From the NCBI RefSeq assembly GCF_000730605.1, contig NZ_BBIS01000023.1, positions 36,957-100,956 of the forward strand: DNA of 64,000 nt, given 5' to 3'. Under the pieces are notes generated by a model that saw only the letters and a list, made by a program, of their open reading frames with translations, had not been told where the DNA came from and made no database searches. Below are positions 55,364-64,000 of the stretch, piece after piece. The position numbers and the translations under genes were made by a program. Every line of letters begins with the position of its first letter. Within the stretch, counting starts at the first letter, position 1. The stretch comes from Pseudomonas monteilii NBRC 103158 = DSM 14164. GTDB lineage: Bacteria > Pseudomonadota > Gammaproteobacteria > Pseudomonadales > Pseudomonadaceae.

Positions 55364-56884
55364 TTAGAAGAAGCCCAGCGGGTTAATGTCGTAGCTCACC
55401 AGCAAGTTCTTGGTTTGCTGATAGTGGTCCAGCATCATCTTGTGGGTCTCACGGCCAACACCGGACTTCTTGTAGCCGCCGAACGCCGCATGCGCCGGGT
55501 ACAGGTGGTAGCAGTTGGTCCATACGCGGCCAGCCTTGATCCCACGGCCCATGCGGTAGGCACGGTTGATATCGCGGGTCCACACGCCGGCACCCAGGCC
55601 GAACTCGGTGTCGTTGGCAATCGCCAGGGCTTCGGCTTCGTCCTTGAAGGTGGTGACGCTGACCACCGGGCCGAAGATTTCTTCCTGGAACACGCGCATC
55701 TTGTTGTTGCCCTTGAGCAGGGTCGGCTGGATGTAGTAACCGGTGGCCAGCGAGCCTTCCAGTTTTTCCACCTTGCCGCCGGTCAGCAGCTCGGCACCTT
55801 CGTCCTGGGCGATCTGCAGGTACGAGAGGATCTTCTCGAACTGCTGTTGCGAAGCCTGGGCGCCGACCATGGTGTCGGTGTCCAGCGGGTCGCCGCGTTT
55901 GATCTGCAGCACCTTCTTCATCACCACTTCCATGAACTGCGGGTAGATCGACTCCTGTACCAGTGCCCGGGATGGGCAGGTACACACTTCGCCCTGGTTG
56001 AAGAACGCCAGCACCATGCCTTCGGCCGCCTTCTCGATGAAACTCGGCTCGGCTTGCATGATGTCTTCGAAGTACACGTTCGGCGACTTGCCGCCCAGTT
56101 CCACGGTGGATGGAATGATGTTTTCGGCTGCGCATTTCATGATGTGCGAGCCCACCGGGGTGGAGCCGGTGAAGGCGATCTTGGCGATGCGCTTGCTGGT
56201 GGCCAGGGCTTCACCGGCTTCGCGGCCAAAGCCTTGCACCACGTTGAGCACGCCTTTTGGCAGCAGGTCGCCAATCAGTTCGACCAGCACGGTGATGCCC
56301 AGCGGGGTCTGTTCGGCAGGCTTGAGCACCACGCAGTTGCCCGCGGCCAGTGCCGGGGCAAGTTTCCAGGCGGCCATCAGGATCGGGAAGTTCCACGGGA
56401 TGATCTGCCCGACCACGCCCAGCGGTTCGTGAATGTGGTAGGCCACGGTGCCTTCGTTGATTTCGGCAGCACCGCCTTCCTGGGCGCGGATGCAGCCGGC
56501 GAAGTAGCGGAAGTGGTCGACCGCCAGCGGGATGTCGGCGTTGAGGGTTTCGCGGACCGGCTTGCCGTTGTCCCAGGTTTCGGTAATCGCCAGCAGTTCG
56601 AGGTTTTGCTCGATGCGGTCGGCGATCTTCAACAGCACGTTGGAGCGGTCCTGCACTGAAGTGCGGCCCCAGGCGTCGGCAGCGGCGTGGGCGGCGTCGA
56701 GCGCCTTATCGATGTCTTCGGCAGTGGAACGGGGGAATTCGGCGATCAGTTTGCCATTCACCGGGGACGTGTTTTCAAAGTACTGCCCCTTGACCGGAGC
56801 TACGAACTCGCCACCGATGTAGTTGCCGTAGCGGCTCTTGAAGGAAACCTTCGCGCCCTCGGTACCGGGATGTGCGTAACGCAT
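55364..56884 (-). CDS. NAD-dependent aldehyde dehydrogenase (ExaC/AcoD-like)
   Basis: 506 residues. [19 protein letters not shown] for the cofactor, [20 protein letters not shown] with the catalytic Glu, and [14 protein letters not shown] with the catalytic Cys. The Cys-Thr-Cys spacing is that of acetaldehyde-type ExaC/AcoD enzymes. It would convert acetaldehyde from EutBC into acetate. A sigma-54 type promoter lies upstream, and the divergent activator gene at 57 kb is the likely regulator. Confidence 0.92.
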   Translation of the reverse strand: MRYAHPGTEGAKVSFKSRYGNYIGGEFVAPVKGQYFENTSPVNGKLIAEFPRSTAEDIDKALDAAHAAADAWGRTSVQDRSNVLLKIADRIEQNLELLAITETWDNGKPVRETLNADIPLAVDHFRYFAGCIRAQEGGAAEINEGTVAYHIHEPLGVVGQIIPWNFPILMAAWKLAPALAAGNCVVLKPAEQTPLGITVLVELIGDLLPKGVLNVVQGFGREAGEALATSKRIAKIAFTGSTPVGSHIMKCAAENIIPSTVELGGKSPNVYFEDIMQAEPSFIEKAAEGMVLAFFNQGEVCTCPSRALVQESIYPQFMEVVMKKVLQIKRGDPLDTDTMVGAQASQQQFEKILSYLQIAQDEGAELLTGGKVEKLEGSLATGYYIQPTLLKGNNKMRVFQEEIFGPVVSVTTFKDEAEALAIANDTEFGLGAGVWTRDINRAYRMGRGIKAGRVWTNCYHLYPAHAAFGGYKKSGVGRETHKMMLDHYQQTKNLLVSYDINPLGFF

Positions 56885-56932
56885 GGTGTGTCTCCTGGCT
56901 GTTATGTTTGTTGAGGAGTTGCAAAGCGTAGA

Positions 56933-56947
56933 GCAAAGGTTGGGCCA
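56933..56947 (-). promoter_or_regulatory. Sigma-54 -24/-12 promoter of the aldehyde dehydrogenase gene
   Basis: Minus strand TGGCCCAACCTTTGC: TGGC and TTGC with exact GG-N10-GC spacing (consensus TGGCAC-N5-TTGC). Predicted start near 56922, about 38 bases before the gene. Confidence 0.72.
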
Positions 56948-57011
56948 GCGTTTCGCACGCCAGTCAAATCAATGACTTGGGTCAGCTACCAAGGCCCTGT
57001 GATTGGCCGCT

Positions 57012-57060
57012 GTACCAGCCCCGGTACGCGCGGGGGTGACACTTTGTGCCATTTGCGACA
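57012..57060. promoter_or_regulatory. Candidate upstream activator sites
   Basis: Two dyads: GTACC-AGCCCC-GGTAC (57012-57027) and TGTGCC-ATTT-GCGACA (57045-57060), the second resembling the TGT-N10-ACA operators of Fis-type sigma-54 activators. They lie 65-125 bases upstream of the -24 element, a fit distance for enhancer binding. Confidence 0.55.
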
Positions 57061-57140
57061 CGTCACAGGCGGGTGCATTGCAAAGGCTTCCCGGGTGGAG
57101 GATGCTGGCGGAACTCTCTATCTGCGGAGAACTACAACAA

Positions 57141-59114
57141 ATGCAGAGCAATCCTTTCATTCGCCATGCCCAGCAAGTGCATACCGTTGCCCATGGTGGG
57201 GCCGGGGAGGGGGGCAGTGACCCGTCCATTGCCCGCTCCTGGCTGCGCTGCCTGGAGGACTACCACCTCGACCCTTCGGTGATCGAGGCGCCCGTGGTGC
57301 TTGAGCATGGGCGTTTGCTGGAAAGCCGCGAGCGCCTGCGCCAGGTGCTGCAAATTGCCGATCATGAAATGAACAGCCTGCACCAGCAGCTTTCCGGCGC
57401 CGGCCATGCGGTACTGCTGACCGACGCCCGCGGGGTGATCCTCAACTGCGTCAGCGCGGCCACCGAGCGGCGCAGCTTCGAGCGTGCCGGGCTGTGGTTG
57501 GGCGCCGACTGGAGCGAGGCGCGCGAGGGCACCAACGGCATCGGCACCTGCCTGGTCGAGCGCCAGGCATTGACCATTCACCAGAACGAGCACTTCCGTG
57601 GCCGCCACACTGGCCTGACCTGCTCGGCCAGCCCAGTGTTCGACCCGCATGGCGAACTGCTGGCGGTGCTGGATGTGTCATCGGCACGGCCTGACGTTTC
57701 GCGCCAGAGCCAGTTCCACACCATGGCGCTGGTGAACCTGTCGGCGAAGATGATTGAAAGCTGCTATTTCCTGCGCCACTTCGAGCAGCAGTGGCTGTTG
57801 CGTTTTCACCTGCAGGCCGAGTCGGTCGGCCTGTTCAGCGAAGGCCTGCTGGCGTTCGACGGCGATGGGCGGATTTGTGCTGCCAACCAGAGCGCGTTGA
57901 ACCTGCTGGGCAGCGTGCGCGGTGGCGTGCTGGGCAAACACGTGGAGCGTTTTTTTGCCTGTAGCCACGACGAACTGTTCAGCCGCGCCACCCCCGCTGG
58001 CAGCACGGTCTGGCCGCTGCATACGCTGGACGGTCGCCAAGTGTTTGCCAGCCTGCGCGGCAAGGCCCGTGCGCCCGTGTGGTCGGTGCCTGTTGCGCAA
58101 CCCTTGCCCATGCACCCGATGGAACCGGCCATCTGCCTGCTCGACCCGGCTCTGCAGAACGAATTCCGCCGCAGCGTACGGGTGTTCGAGCGTGACGTGC
58201 CGCTGTTGCTACGTGGTGAAACCGGTTGTGGCAAAGAAGCGTTTGCCCAGGCCGTGCACCAGGCCAGCGGGCGACGCGGCAAGCCGTTCATCGCCATCAA
58301 CTGTGCCTCGATCCCGGAAAGCCTGATCGAGAGCGAGTTGTTCGGTTACCGAGGCGGCAGTTTTACCGGAGCACGCAAAGAAGGCATGCGCGGCAAGCTG
58401 CTGCAGGCCGATGGCGGCACCTTGCTGCTGGACGAGATCGGCGACATGCCGCTGGCCTTGCAAACCCGCCTGCTGCGGGTACTGGAAGAGCGCCAGGTGG
58501 TGCCCATCGGTGGCGAGCCGCAAGCGGTGGATGTCCGTATTGTCAGCGCCACCCACCGCGACTTGCTGGAGCGGGTGGAGCAGGGCAGTTTCCGTGAGGA
58601 CCTGTATTACCGCCTGAATGGCCTGGAGGTGGCGTTGCCGGCGGTGCGTGAGCGCAGTGACAAAACACAGCTGCTGGACTTTTTGTTGCATCAGGAGGCG
58701 CAGGGGCAACGTGTCGAACTGGAGCCCAGGGCGCGTCAGGCGCTGCTGGACTTTGCCTGGCCGGGTAATGTGCGGCAGATGCGCAACGTGCTGCGTACCT
58801 TGGTGGCGCTTTGCGAGAACGCCCGAATCGAGTTCTCGGATCTCCCCGCTATTGTTCGCGAGGGCTTCGCCCTCGATCGCCGGCAAGCCAGCTCCCACAG
58901 GTACTGCACCAAGCCTGAGGGGCGTGCAAACCCTGTGGGATCTGGCTTGCCGGTGATAGGGCCAGTTGTGTTGGAGGATGCCGAGCGCCAAGCGCTGATG
59001 GCGACCCTGGAGGCAAAACACTGGCACTTGACCCGTGTCGCCGAGCATCTGGGCATCAGCCGCAATACCTTGTATCGAAAACTGCGCAAACACGGCATTG
59101 CGAGGGCCGACTGA
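57141..59114 (+). CDS. AcoR/EatR-like sigma-54-dependent activator
   Basis: 657 residues: N-terminal GAF-type sensor (~60-220), PAS-like region (LLAFDGDGRICAANQSALNLLG), AAA+ domain with GETGCGKE Walker A, GSFTGA (in place of GAFTGA) sigma-54 loop, GGTLLLDEIGDMP Walker B, and a C-terminal Fis helix-turn-helix (HLTRVAEHLGISRNTLYRKLRKHGI). Between the AAA+ domain and the helix-turn-helix (residues ~580-605) an inverted REP pair is read in frame. It is divergent from the aldehyde dehydrogenase and probably activates it and the eut genes. Confidence 0.9.
   Translation: MQSNPFIRHAQQVHTVAHGGAGEGGSDPSIARSWLRCLEDYHLDPSVIEAPVVLEHGRLLESRERLRQVLQIADHEMNSLHQQLSGAGHAVLLTDARGVILNCVSAATERRSFERAGLWLGADWSEAREGTNGIGTCLVERQALTIHQNEHFRGRHTGLTCSASPVFDPHGELLAVLDVSSARPDVSRQSQFHTMALVNLSAKMIESCYFLRHFEQQWLLRFHLQAESVGLFSEGLLAFDGDGRICAANQSALNLLGSVRGGVLGKHVERFFACSHDELFSRATPAGSTVWPLHTLDGRQVFASLRGKARAPVWSVPVAQPLPMHPMEPAICLLDPALQNEFRRSVRVFERDVPLLLRGETGCGKEAFAQAVHQASGRRGKPFIAINCASIPESLIESELFGYRGGSFTGARKEGMRGKLLQADGGTLLLDEIGDMPLALQTRLLRVLEERQVVPIGGEPQAVDVRIVSATHRDLLERVEQGSFREDLYYRLNGLEVALPAVRERSDKTQLLDFLLHQEAQGQRVELEPRARQALLDFAWPGNVRQMRNVLRTLVALCENARIEFSDLPAIVREGFALDRRQASSHRYCTKPEGRANPVGSGLPVIGPVVLEDAERQALMATLEAKHWHLTRVAEHLGISRNTLYRKLRKHGIARAD
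58880..58953. repeat. Inverted REP pair inside the activator gene
   Basis: Arms 58880-58901 and 58932-58953 (22 bases, 21 matching) with core GGCAAGCCAGCTCCCACAGG, a second P. putida REP type. The insertion keeps the reading frame and adds ~25 codons to the linker before the DNA-binding domain. Confidence 0.9.
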
Positions 59115-59180
59115 GCGAAACAGCGGGTGCGATTTGTCGCGCCCTGGGCTACCCTGCCTCGATGTTTTGCGAGGTCGACC

Positions 59181-60530
59181 ATGCATATTCACATTCTCGG
59201 TATTTGCGGCACTTTCATGGGCTCGCTGGCGGTGCTGGCCAAGGAACTTGGCCATCGCGTCACCGGCTCGGACGCCAACGTCTATCCCCCGATGAGCACT
59301 CAGCTCGAAGCCCAGGGCATCGAACTGACCCAAGGCTATGACCCGGCCCAGCTGGACCCGGCACCCGACCTGGTGGTCATCGGCAACGCCATGTCACGCG
59401 GCAACCCGGCAGTGGAATACGTGCTGAACAAGGGCCTGCCCTATGTTTCCGGCCCGCAGTGGCTGGCTGACCATGTGCTGCAAGGCCGCTGGGTGCTGGC
59501 TGTTGCCGGTACCCACGGCAAGACCACCACCAGCAGCATGCTGGCCTGGGTGCTGGAGCACGCCGGCATGAGCCCGGGCTTCCTGATTGGCGGTGTGCCG
59601 CAGAATTTCTCGGTATCGGCCCGCCTGGGCGACACGCCGTTCTTCGTCGTCGAAGCCGACGAGTACGACAGCGCCTTCTTCGACAAGCGCTCGAAGTTCG
59701 TGCATTACCACCCGCGTACCGCGATCCTCAACAACCTTGAGTTCGACCACGCGGACATCTTCCCGGACCTGGCCTCGATCGAGCGGCAGTTCCACCACCT
59801 GGTACGCACCATTCCGAGCGAAGGCCTGGTGATTCACCCTACCACCGAGCAAGCGCTGGAGCGGGTGATCGGCATGGGCTGCTGGACCCCGGTGCAGACC
59901 ACAGGCGTTGGTGGCCAGTGGCAGGCGCGCCTGCTCAGCCCAGACGGCTCGCGTTTCGAAGTGTTGTTCGAAGGCGAAGCGCAAGGCGTGGTGGACTGGG
60001 CACTGACGGGCCAGCACAACGTTGCCAACGCGCTGGCCACCCTGGCCGCCGCCCGCCATGTCGGCGTGGCCCCGGCCATGGGCATCGAAGGCCTCAGCGC
60101 GTTCAAGAGCGTAAAACGGCGCATGGAAAAGGTGGCCGAAGTGCAGGGCGTGACCATCTACGATGATTTCGCCCACCACCCGACTGCCATCGCCACCACC
60201 CTCGATGGCCTGCGCAAGCGTGTTGGCGAGGCCCCGGTGATTGCCGTGATCGAACCACGCTCCAACTCGATGAAGCTGGGCGCCCACCGTGACGGTTTGC
60301 CAGAGAGCGTCAACGACGCCGACCAGGTGATCTGGTACGCCCCGGCCAACCTCGGCTGGGACCTGGCGGCCACCGCCGCGCAGTGCAAGGTCCCGAGTGT
60401 GGTAGCCGACAGCCTTGACGCGATCATCGAGCGGGTCAAGGGCCAGGCCCGCCCGGGCACTCATGTGGTGATCATGAGCAACGGCGGCTTTGGCGGCCTG
60501 CACGGCAAACTGGCCGAGGCGCTGAAGTGA
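59181..60530 (+). CDS. mpl: UDP-N-acetylmuramate:L-alanyl-gamma-D-glutamyl-meso-diaminopimelate ligase
   Basis: 449 residues of the Mur ligase fold. [42 protein letters not shown] loop [57 protein letters not shown] and [17 protein letters not shown] are Mpl signatures. It recycles the peptide released from peptidoglycan by joining it to UDP-MurNAc. It overlaps ubiX by 4 bases. Confidence 0.96.
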   Translation: MHIHILGICGTFMGSLAVLAKELGHRVTGSDANVYPPMSTQLEAQGIELTQGYDPAQLDPAPDLVVIGNAMSRGNPAVEYVLNKGLPYVSGPQWLADHVLQGRWVLAVAGTHGKTTTSSMLAWVLEHAGMSPGFLIGGVPQNFSVSARLGDTPFFVVEADEYDSAFFDKRSKFVHYHPRTAILNNLEFDHADIFPDLASIERQFHHLVRTIPSEGLVIHPTTEQALERVIGMGCWTPVQTTGVGGQWQARLLSPDGSRFEVLFEGEAQGVVDWALTGQHNVANALATLAAARHVGVAPAMGIEGLSAFKSVKRRMEKVAEVQGVTIYDDFAHHPTAIATTLDGLRKRVGEAPVIAVIEPRSNSMKLGAHRDGLPESVNDADQVIWYAPANLGWDLAATAAQCKVPSVVADSLDAIIERVKGQARPGTHVVIMSNGGFGGLHGKLAEALK

Positions 60531-61156
60531 GCGGGCCGGAACGCATCACCCTGGCCATGACGGGCGCCTCGGGCGCCCAGTATGGCCTGCGCCTGCTCGA
60601 TTGCCTGGTGCGCGAAGACCGCGAAGTGCACTTCCTGATCTCCAAGGCCGCGCAACTGGTAATGGCCACCGAGACCGACGTGCTGTTGCCGGCCAAGCCC
60701 CAGGCGATGCAGGCCTTCCTAACCGAATACACCGGCGCCGCCGACGGGCAGATCCGCGTGTATGGCAAGGAAGACTGGATGTCGCCGGTGGCCTCCGGCT
60801 CCGGTGCCCCGGCGGCGATGGTGGTAGTGCCTTGTTCCACTGGCACCTTGTCGGCCATTGCCACCGGTGCCTGCAACAACCTGATCGAACGCGCTGCCGA
60901 CGTTACCCTCAAGGAGCGTCGGCAACTGATCCTGGTGCCACGCGAAGCCCCGTTTTCCACCATCCACCTGGAAAACATGCTCAAGCTGTCGCAGATGGGC
61001 GCGGTGATCCTGCCGGCGGCACCGGGCTTCTACCACCAGCCGCAGACCATCGACGACCTGGTCGACTTTGTCGTGGCGCGTATTCTCAACCTGCTGAACA
61101 TTCCCCAGGACATGTTGCCACGCTGGGGTGAGCACCACTTTGGGGTGGATGATTGA
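60527..61156 (+). CDS. ubiX: Flavin prenyltransferase UbiX
   Basis: 209 residues. [72 protein letters not shown] and [30 protein letters not shown] define UbiX. It prenylates FMN with dimethylallyl monophosphate to make the cofactor of UbiD in ubiquinone synthesis. GTG start overlapping the mpl stop. Confidence 0.96.
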   Translation: MSGPERITLAMTGASGAQYGLRLLDCLVREDREVHFLISKAAQLVMATETDVLLPAKPQAMQAFLTEYTGAADGQIRVYGKEDWMSPVASGSGAPAAMVVVPCSTGTLSAIATGACNNLIERAADVTLKERRQLILVPREAPFSTIHLENMLKLSQMGAVILPAAPGFYHQPQTIDDLVDFVVARILNLLNIPQDMLPRWGEHHFGVDD

Positions 61157-61440
61157 AGCGAGCGTTGGTGGGGGTGCTGGCGCTGGTTATGCTGGGGGGC
61201 TGCGCCACGGTACGCACGCTGGATGCCGCCAAGCCCGGGGCGCCGGTGGTGTATGCCGGCACCCGGCTGGATTTGTACGTAATCAATGGTGGGTGTTGCC
61301 CGCGAGATCACTACGGGGCTGATGCACCAGCCTATCCTGGGCTGGACCTGCCGGGGAGCATGTTGCTCGATACCCTGTTGTTGCCGTTGTCGTTACTGAC
61401 AGCAGCCGGTGTAGGCTTCCAGGCCACCGGTGGCCTGTAA
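61153..61440 (+). CDS. YceK/YidQ-family lipoprotein
   Basis: 95 residues. Lipobox VMLGGC (Cys17) after a short signal, then [17 protein letters not shown]...[22 protein letters not shown], the pattern of the YceK/YidQ (DUF1375) family. The start is a TTG at 61153 overlapping the ubiX stop; with no ATG that keeps the signal peptide, this is the best choice. Function unknown, outer-membrane lipoprotein likely. Confidence 0.83.
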   Translation: MKRALVGVLALVMLGGCATVRTLDAAKPGAPVVYAGTRLDLYVINGGCCPRDHYGADAPAYPGLDLPGSMLLDTLLLPLSLLTAAGVGFQATGGL

Positions 61441-61473
61441 CGGCCCTTTCGCGGGCTGCCCGCGAAGAGGCCG
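61441..61473. repeat. REP palindrome after the lipoprotein gene
   Basis: CGGCC on the left and GGCCG on the right enclose TTTCGCGGGC-T-GCCCGCGAA. It begins one base after the lipoprotein stop and lies between two convergent genes. Confidence 0.87.
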
Positions 61474-61486
61474 TCATAGGTAACGC

Positions 61487-62131
61487 CTATTTCTTGCCCA
61501 ACCTGCGCAACTCATCCGACTCCACAACCCGTATCCCGTCCTCTTCCTCTAACGCCAGCCGCCAAAGCGCTCGCGCCAGGGTGCAAGCCTCGATCCCCCG
61601 GTATTTACCCGGTATCAGCTTGGAAAACGGCGAAACCAACTGCTCACTGAGGCGTGGCTGAATGCGTTCGCCCAGCAGCAACGACGGCCGCACGATGGTC
61701 AACTGCGGCCAGTCCTGAGCCTTCAGCGCCTCTTCCATCTCACCTTTGACCCGGTTGTAGAAAATCGACGATTTCGGGTCGGCACCCAGCGCGCTGACCA
61801 CCAACAGATGCCGCGCGCCCATTTCCCGGGCACGTTTGCTGAACGCCACCACCATGTCCAGGTCCACCGCACGGAACGCCGATTCGGAGCCGGCCTGCTT
61901 CAGCGTGGTGCCCAGGCAGCAATAGGCGATATCGACCCGCCCGGCCAACTGAGGAAGGAATACCGCCGGGTCGCCCACCGGGTTTTCCAGGTGCGGATGC
62001 TCGGCCAGCGGCCGGCGAGTGGGCGCCAGTACGCGGGTGATGGTGGGCTCGTTGAGCAGGCGGTCGAGCAGGTGTTCACCCGTCAGACCTGTGGCACCGG
62101 CAAGCAGGACATGCTGAGGCGTCAAATACAT
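61487..62131 (-). CDS. Atypical SDR NAD(P)-binding protein (TIP30/HTATIP2-like)
   Basis: 214 residues. [20 protein letters not shown] is the cofactor glycine motif. [27 protein letters not shown] and [29 protein letters not shown] (YNRVK as the YxxxK) follow, then [13 protein letters not shown], the standard of the CC3/TIP30-like atypical SDRs. Substrate unknown. Transcribed in the same direction as the MORN protein upstream, 27 bases away. Confidence 0.85.
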   Translation of the reverse strand: MYLTPQHVLLAGATGLTGEHLLDRLLNEPTITRVLAPTRRPLAEHPHLENPVGDPAVFLPQLAGRVDIAYCCLGTTLKQAGSESAFRAVDLDMVVAFSKRAREMGARHLLVVSALGADPKSSIFYNRVKGEMEEALKAQDWPQLTIVRPSLLLGERIQPRLSEQLVSPFSKLIPGKYRGIEACTLARALWRLALEEEDGIRVVESDELRRLGKK

Positions 62132-62158
62132 GATGTCTCTCCCTTGTTACACACAATT

Positions 62159-63892
62159 CTAGCGGTTGCCGGGCGTTTCCGCTCGTCGCCCCGCGCTGGC
62201 TTGTGTGGCGTTACGCAACGCTTCTTCGGCCTGTTGCCGGCGCAGCTGCTGCCAGTGCTCAAGCACGGCGGGCGGCGCCCACAGCTGCGGCTCGGAGGCC
62301 TCGAAGCCTTCCCTTTGTTCTCTTTCGGCAACGCTGGTACGTGCCAGTTCAAATGCCTGTTTGAGGTCGTCGGTCTGGTTCAGCGCTTCGGCGAACAGGG
62401 CATCGCCAAAGTAGGTGAAGTCGGCCTCTTCCGAGCAACCGAAAGACACGCGGTCGGCCCGGGCCGCCGTCATGATCAGCGTGCGCTCATCCTTGAGCGG
62501 GGCGATGTAGCCCCCTGAATAGCAGGCCGAGATGACGATTACCTTGTCTCGATTCTTGAGCGGCGCCAGGGCAGTGGCCAGTTCGTCGGCGGAAAGGTCA
62601 GCCAACTGCAGGCGCGGCTGGTCGAGCACCAGTTGATGGTCCTGGCTGCCATGGCTGGTAAGGTAGATGAACACCAAGTCTTCAGGGCCGCTGCGCTCGG
62701 CCAGGGTGCGGGCGGCACGGGTAAGGTTTTCGCGAGTGGCCATGGGGCGGGTGGCCATGTGGTCGCGGTGGTTGACCAAGGTCACCTGGCCACGGGCGCC
62801 AAAGCGCACCTTGAGCATGTTGCTGACGTAGTCGGCTTCGCGCAGGAACACGCTCTGCTGGCCATCCCCGGCCACCACCAGGCTGTACAGCTGGATCGAT
62901 GGGGCTGAGCGTGGGACACGGGCCAGCGCCTCGTCCAGCAGGCGGCCCTGATTGAGCAGGGCCAGGTCCAGCGGATCGGGTAGCAACTGGCCGTTCTGGT
63001 CGCGTACCCGCACGCCATTGACCCAGACGCCGCTTTCGACCTTGCCGCTGGCCAGGATCAATCGCCCATGCCCGTGGTAGGCATCGTTCAGGAAGCCGCC
63101 GATGTACTTGCTGCCATCGGCCAGCTGCAGGCTGCCCTGGCCCGACAGGCGCCAGTCGGCGAACTCGCCTTTGTAATGGCTGCCATCGCTGCCCAGCAGT
63201 TCGCCTTCGCCGATCAATGAGCCATCCTTGAATTCGCCAATCCACACATCGCCATCGGCGTTTTCGTAACGGCCGCGACCTTCCAGGCGGTTGTCCTTGA
63301 ACTCGCCGATGTACTGTTCACCGTCAACGCTGTCGTAGGTGCCGCTGCCTTGCAGCTCGCCGTTGACGAAGCGGCCACTGAACTGGTTGCCGCTGGCATC
63401 GCTGCGTACGCCGGCGCCGTTGGGTTTGCCCTTGGCGAACAGGCCCTGGTAGCGGCTGCCGTCGGCCAGTTCCAGTTCGCCAGCGCCGTCGTAGAGGTCG
63501 TCCTTGAACTGGCCACGGTAGGTCTGGTCGGCTTGCTTGAGCGTGCCTTCGCCATCGCGGCGGCCATGCTTGAAGGTGCCGGCATAGTGGCTGCCCGGCG
63601 TGGTCAGGTCGCCCAGTCCCTGGAACAGCCCCCCGGCGAACTGGCCACGGTACACCTCGCCGTTCTGGCCGTGCCATTCTCCCTGGCCGTGCCACTGGCC
63701 GTCCTTGAAGCCGCCGGCGTACCAGCTGCCGTTGGGGTAGTCGATACGGCCCTCGCCCTGCAGCAAGCCATCGACCACCTGCCCCCGGTAACGCCCGCCG
63801 TCAGGCAAGCGTGCGTCCGGCGGAAGCAGCGATTCGCCATCGCCACAGGCGGCGAGCAGCAAGACCAAGGTAATGGGGAGCAGTGGACGCAT
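62159..63892 (-). CDS. Lipoprotein with MORN repeats and a caspase-like C13 peptidase domain
   Basis: 577 residues. Lipobox LLAAC (Cys16), then about ten MORN repeats (~34-290; pattern YxGxFxxGxxxGxGxxxxxDG), a linker, and a C13/caspase-fold domain (~330-520). The dyad is His414 in LTSHGSQDH and Cys457 in VISACYSGGYI; the pattern of a hydrophobic strand, His-Gly, then Ala-Cys-x-Ser-Gly is intact. MORN repeats bind membranes or lipids. The protein is probably anchored to the envelope facing the periplasm. The substrate is unknown. ATG 63892 is chosen for the lipoprotein signal. Confidence 0.87.
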   Translation of the reverse strand: MRPLLPITLVLLLAACGDGESLLPPDARLPDGGRYRGQVVDGLLQGEGRIDYPNGSWYAGGFKDGQWHGQGEWHGQNGEVYRGQFAGGLFQGLGDLTTPGSHYAGTFKHGRRDGEGTLKQADQTYRGQFKDDLYDGAGELELADGSRYQGLFAKGKPNGAGVRSDASGNQFSGRFVNGELQGSGTYDSVDGEQYIGEFKDNRLEGRGRYENADGDVWIGEFKDGSLIGEGELLGSDGSHYKGEFADWRLSGQGSLQLADGSKYIGGFLNDAYHGHGRLILASGKVESGVWVNGVRVRDQNGQLLPDPLDLALLNQGRLLDEALARVPRSAPSIQLYSLVVAGDGQQSVFLREADYVSNMLKVRFGARGQVTLVNHRDHMATRPMATRENLTRAARTLAERSGPEDLVFIYLTSHGSQDHQLVLDQPRLQLADLSADELATALAPLKNRDKVIVISACYSGGYIAPLKDERTLIMTAARADRVSFGCSEEADFTYFGDALFAEALNQTDDLKQAFELARTSVAEREQREGFEASEPQLWAPPAVLEHWQQLRRQQAEEALRNATQASAGRRAETPGNR

Positions 63893-64000
63893 GGCGAGGA
63901 CCGGGCAATAGGTCTGCCGAGTATGACGCAGAATGGGATCCTGAGACAGCGAGGGCATGGCCGCTGATAAGCGCATGCCTTGAGTTGTTCTGCGCCTATG

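Overview
The window is chromosomal DNA of a Pseudomonas of the P. putida group. The evidence is gene content and order: a zinc ABC operon beside oprG, nrdR-ribD-ribE-ribBA-ribH-nusB-thiL-pgpA, ribA, btuF/btuB, dxs-ispA-xseB, ribB behind an FMN riboswitch, ppa, eutBC with an ethanolamine permease, then mpl and ubiX. The coding is GC-rich, and P. putida-type REP palindromes are scattered between and inside genes.

Layout. 0-4 kb: the end of an unknown gene, a TauE/SafE permease, a probably frameshifted small gene, two nucleotide-sugar enzymes and the remnant of an MFS transporter. 4-8 kb: oprG with an ANR/FNR box, then a four-gene zinc-response operon with a Zur box. 8-25 kb: housekeeping genes, dominated by riboflavin synthesis (ribD, ribE, ribBA, ribH, ribA and a separate riboswitch-controlled ribB), B12 uptake and the DXP/isoprenoid genes. 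25.5-32 kb: an orphan zeta-like kinase and a siderophore module (esterase, sensor kinase, response regulator, TonB receptor). 32-35.8 kb: a copper locus (copA, a small MDHxxM protein, copB, a cytochrome c) behind a CopR-type box.

35.9-47.6 kb is a mobile island. It is visibly AT-richer than its surroundings and is bounded by a 25-bp direct repeat that coincides with a terminator hairpin. At the right end is a P4-type tyrosine integrase, followed leftwards by an unknown protein, a YagK/YfjJ (inovirus Gp2-like) protein with a visible HUH motif, hairpins, iteron-like repeats and an AlpA regulator. The left half is anti-phage cargo: vsr, a C5-cytosine methyltransferase, a convergent PD-(D/E)XK nuclease and a stand-alone OLD-family ATPase/TOPRIM nuclease. 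In the middle are a Cys-rich secreted protein, an XRE regulator, a DUF932 protein and a zinc-ribbon/glycine-zipper protein, none of known function in this setting. I regard this island as the most interesting part of the window.

47.6-64 kb returns to core genome: a repressor-like regulator, ppa, an MtfA-type peptidase, a DedA protein and a GNAT enzyme. Then comes the ethanolamine cluster (eutC, eutB, permease, sigma-54-type aldehyde dehydrogenase promoter and a divergent AcoR-like activator whose gene contains an in-frame REP pair), mpl-ubiX-lipoprotein, an atypical SDR, and a lipoprotein joining MORN repeats to a caspase-like C13 peptidase domain. No rRNA, tRNA or CRISPR array was seen.
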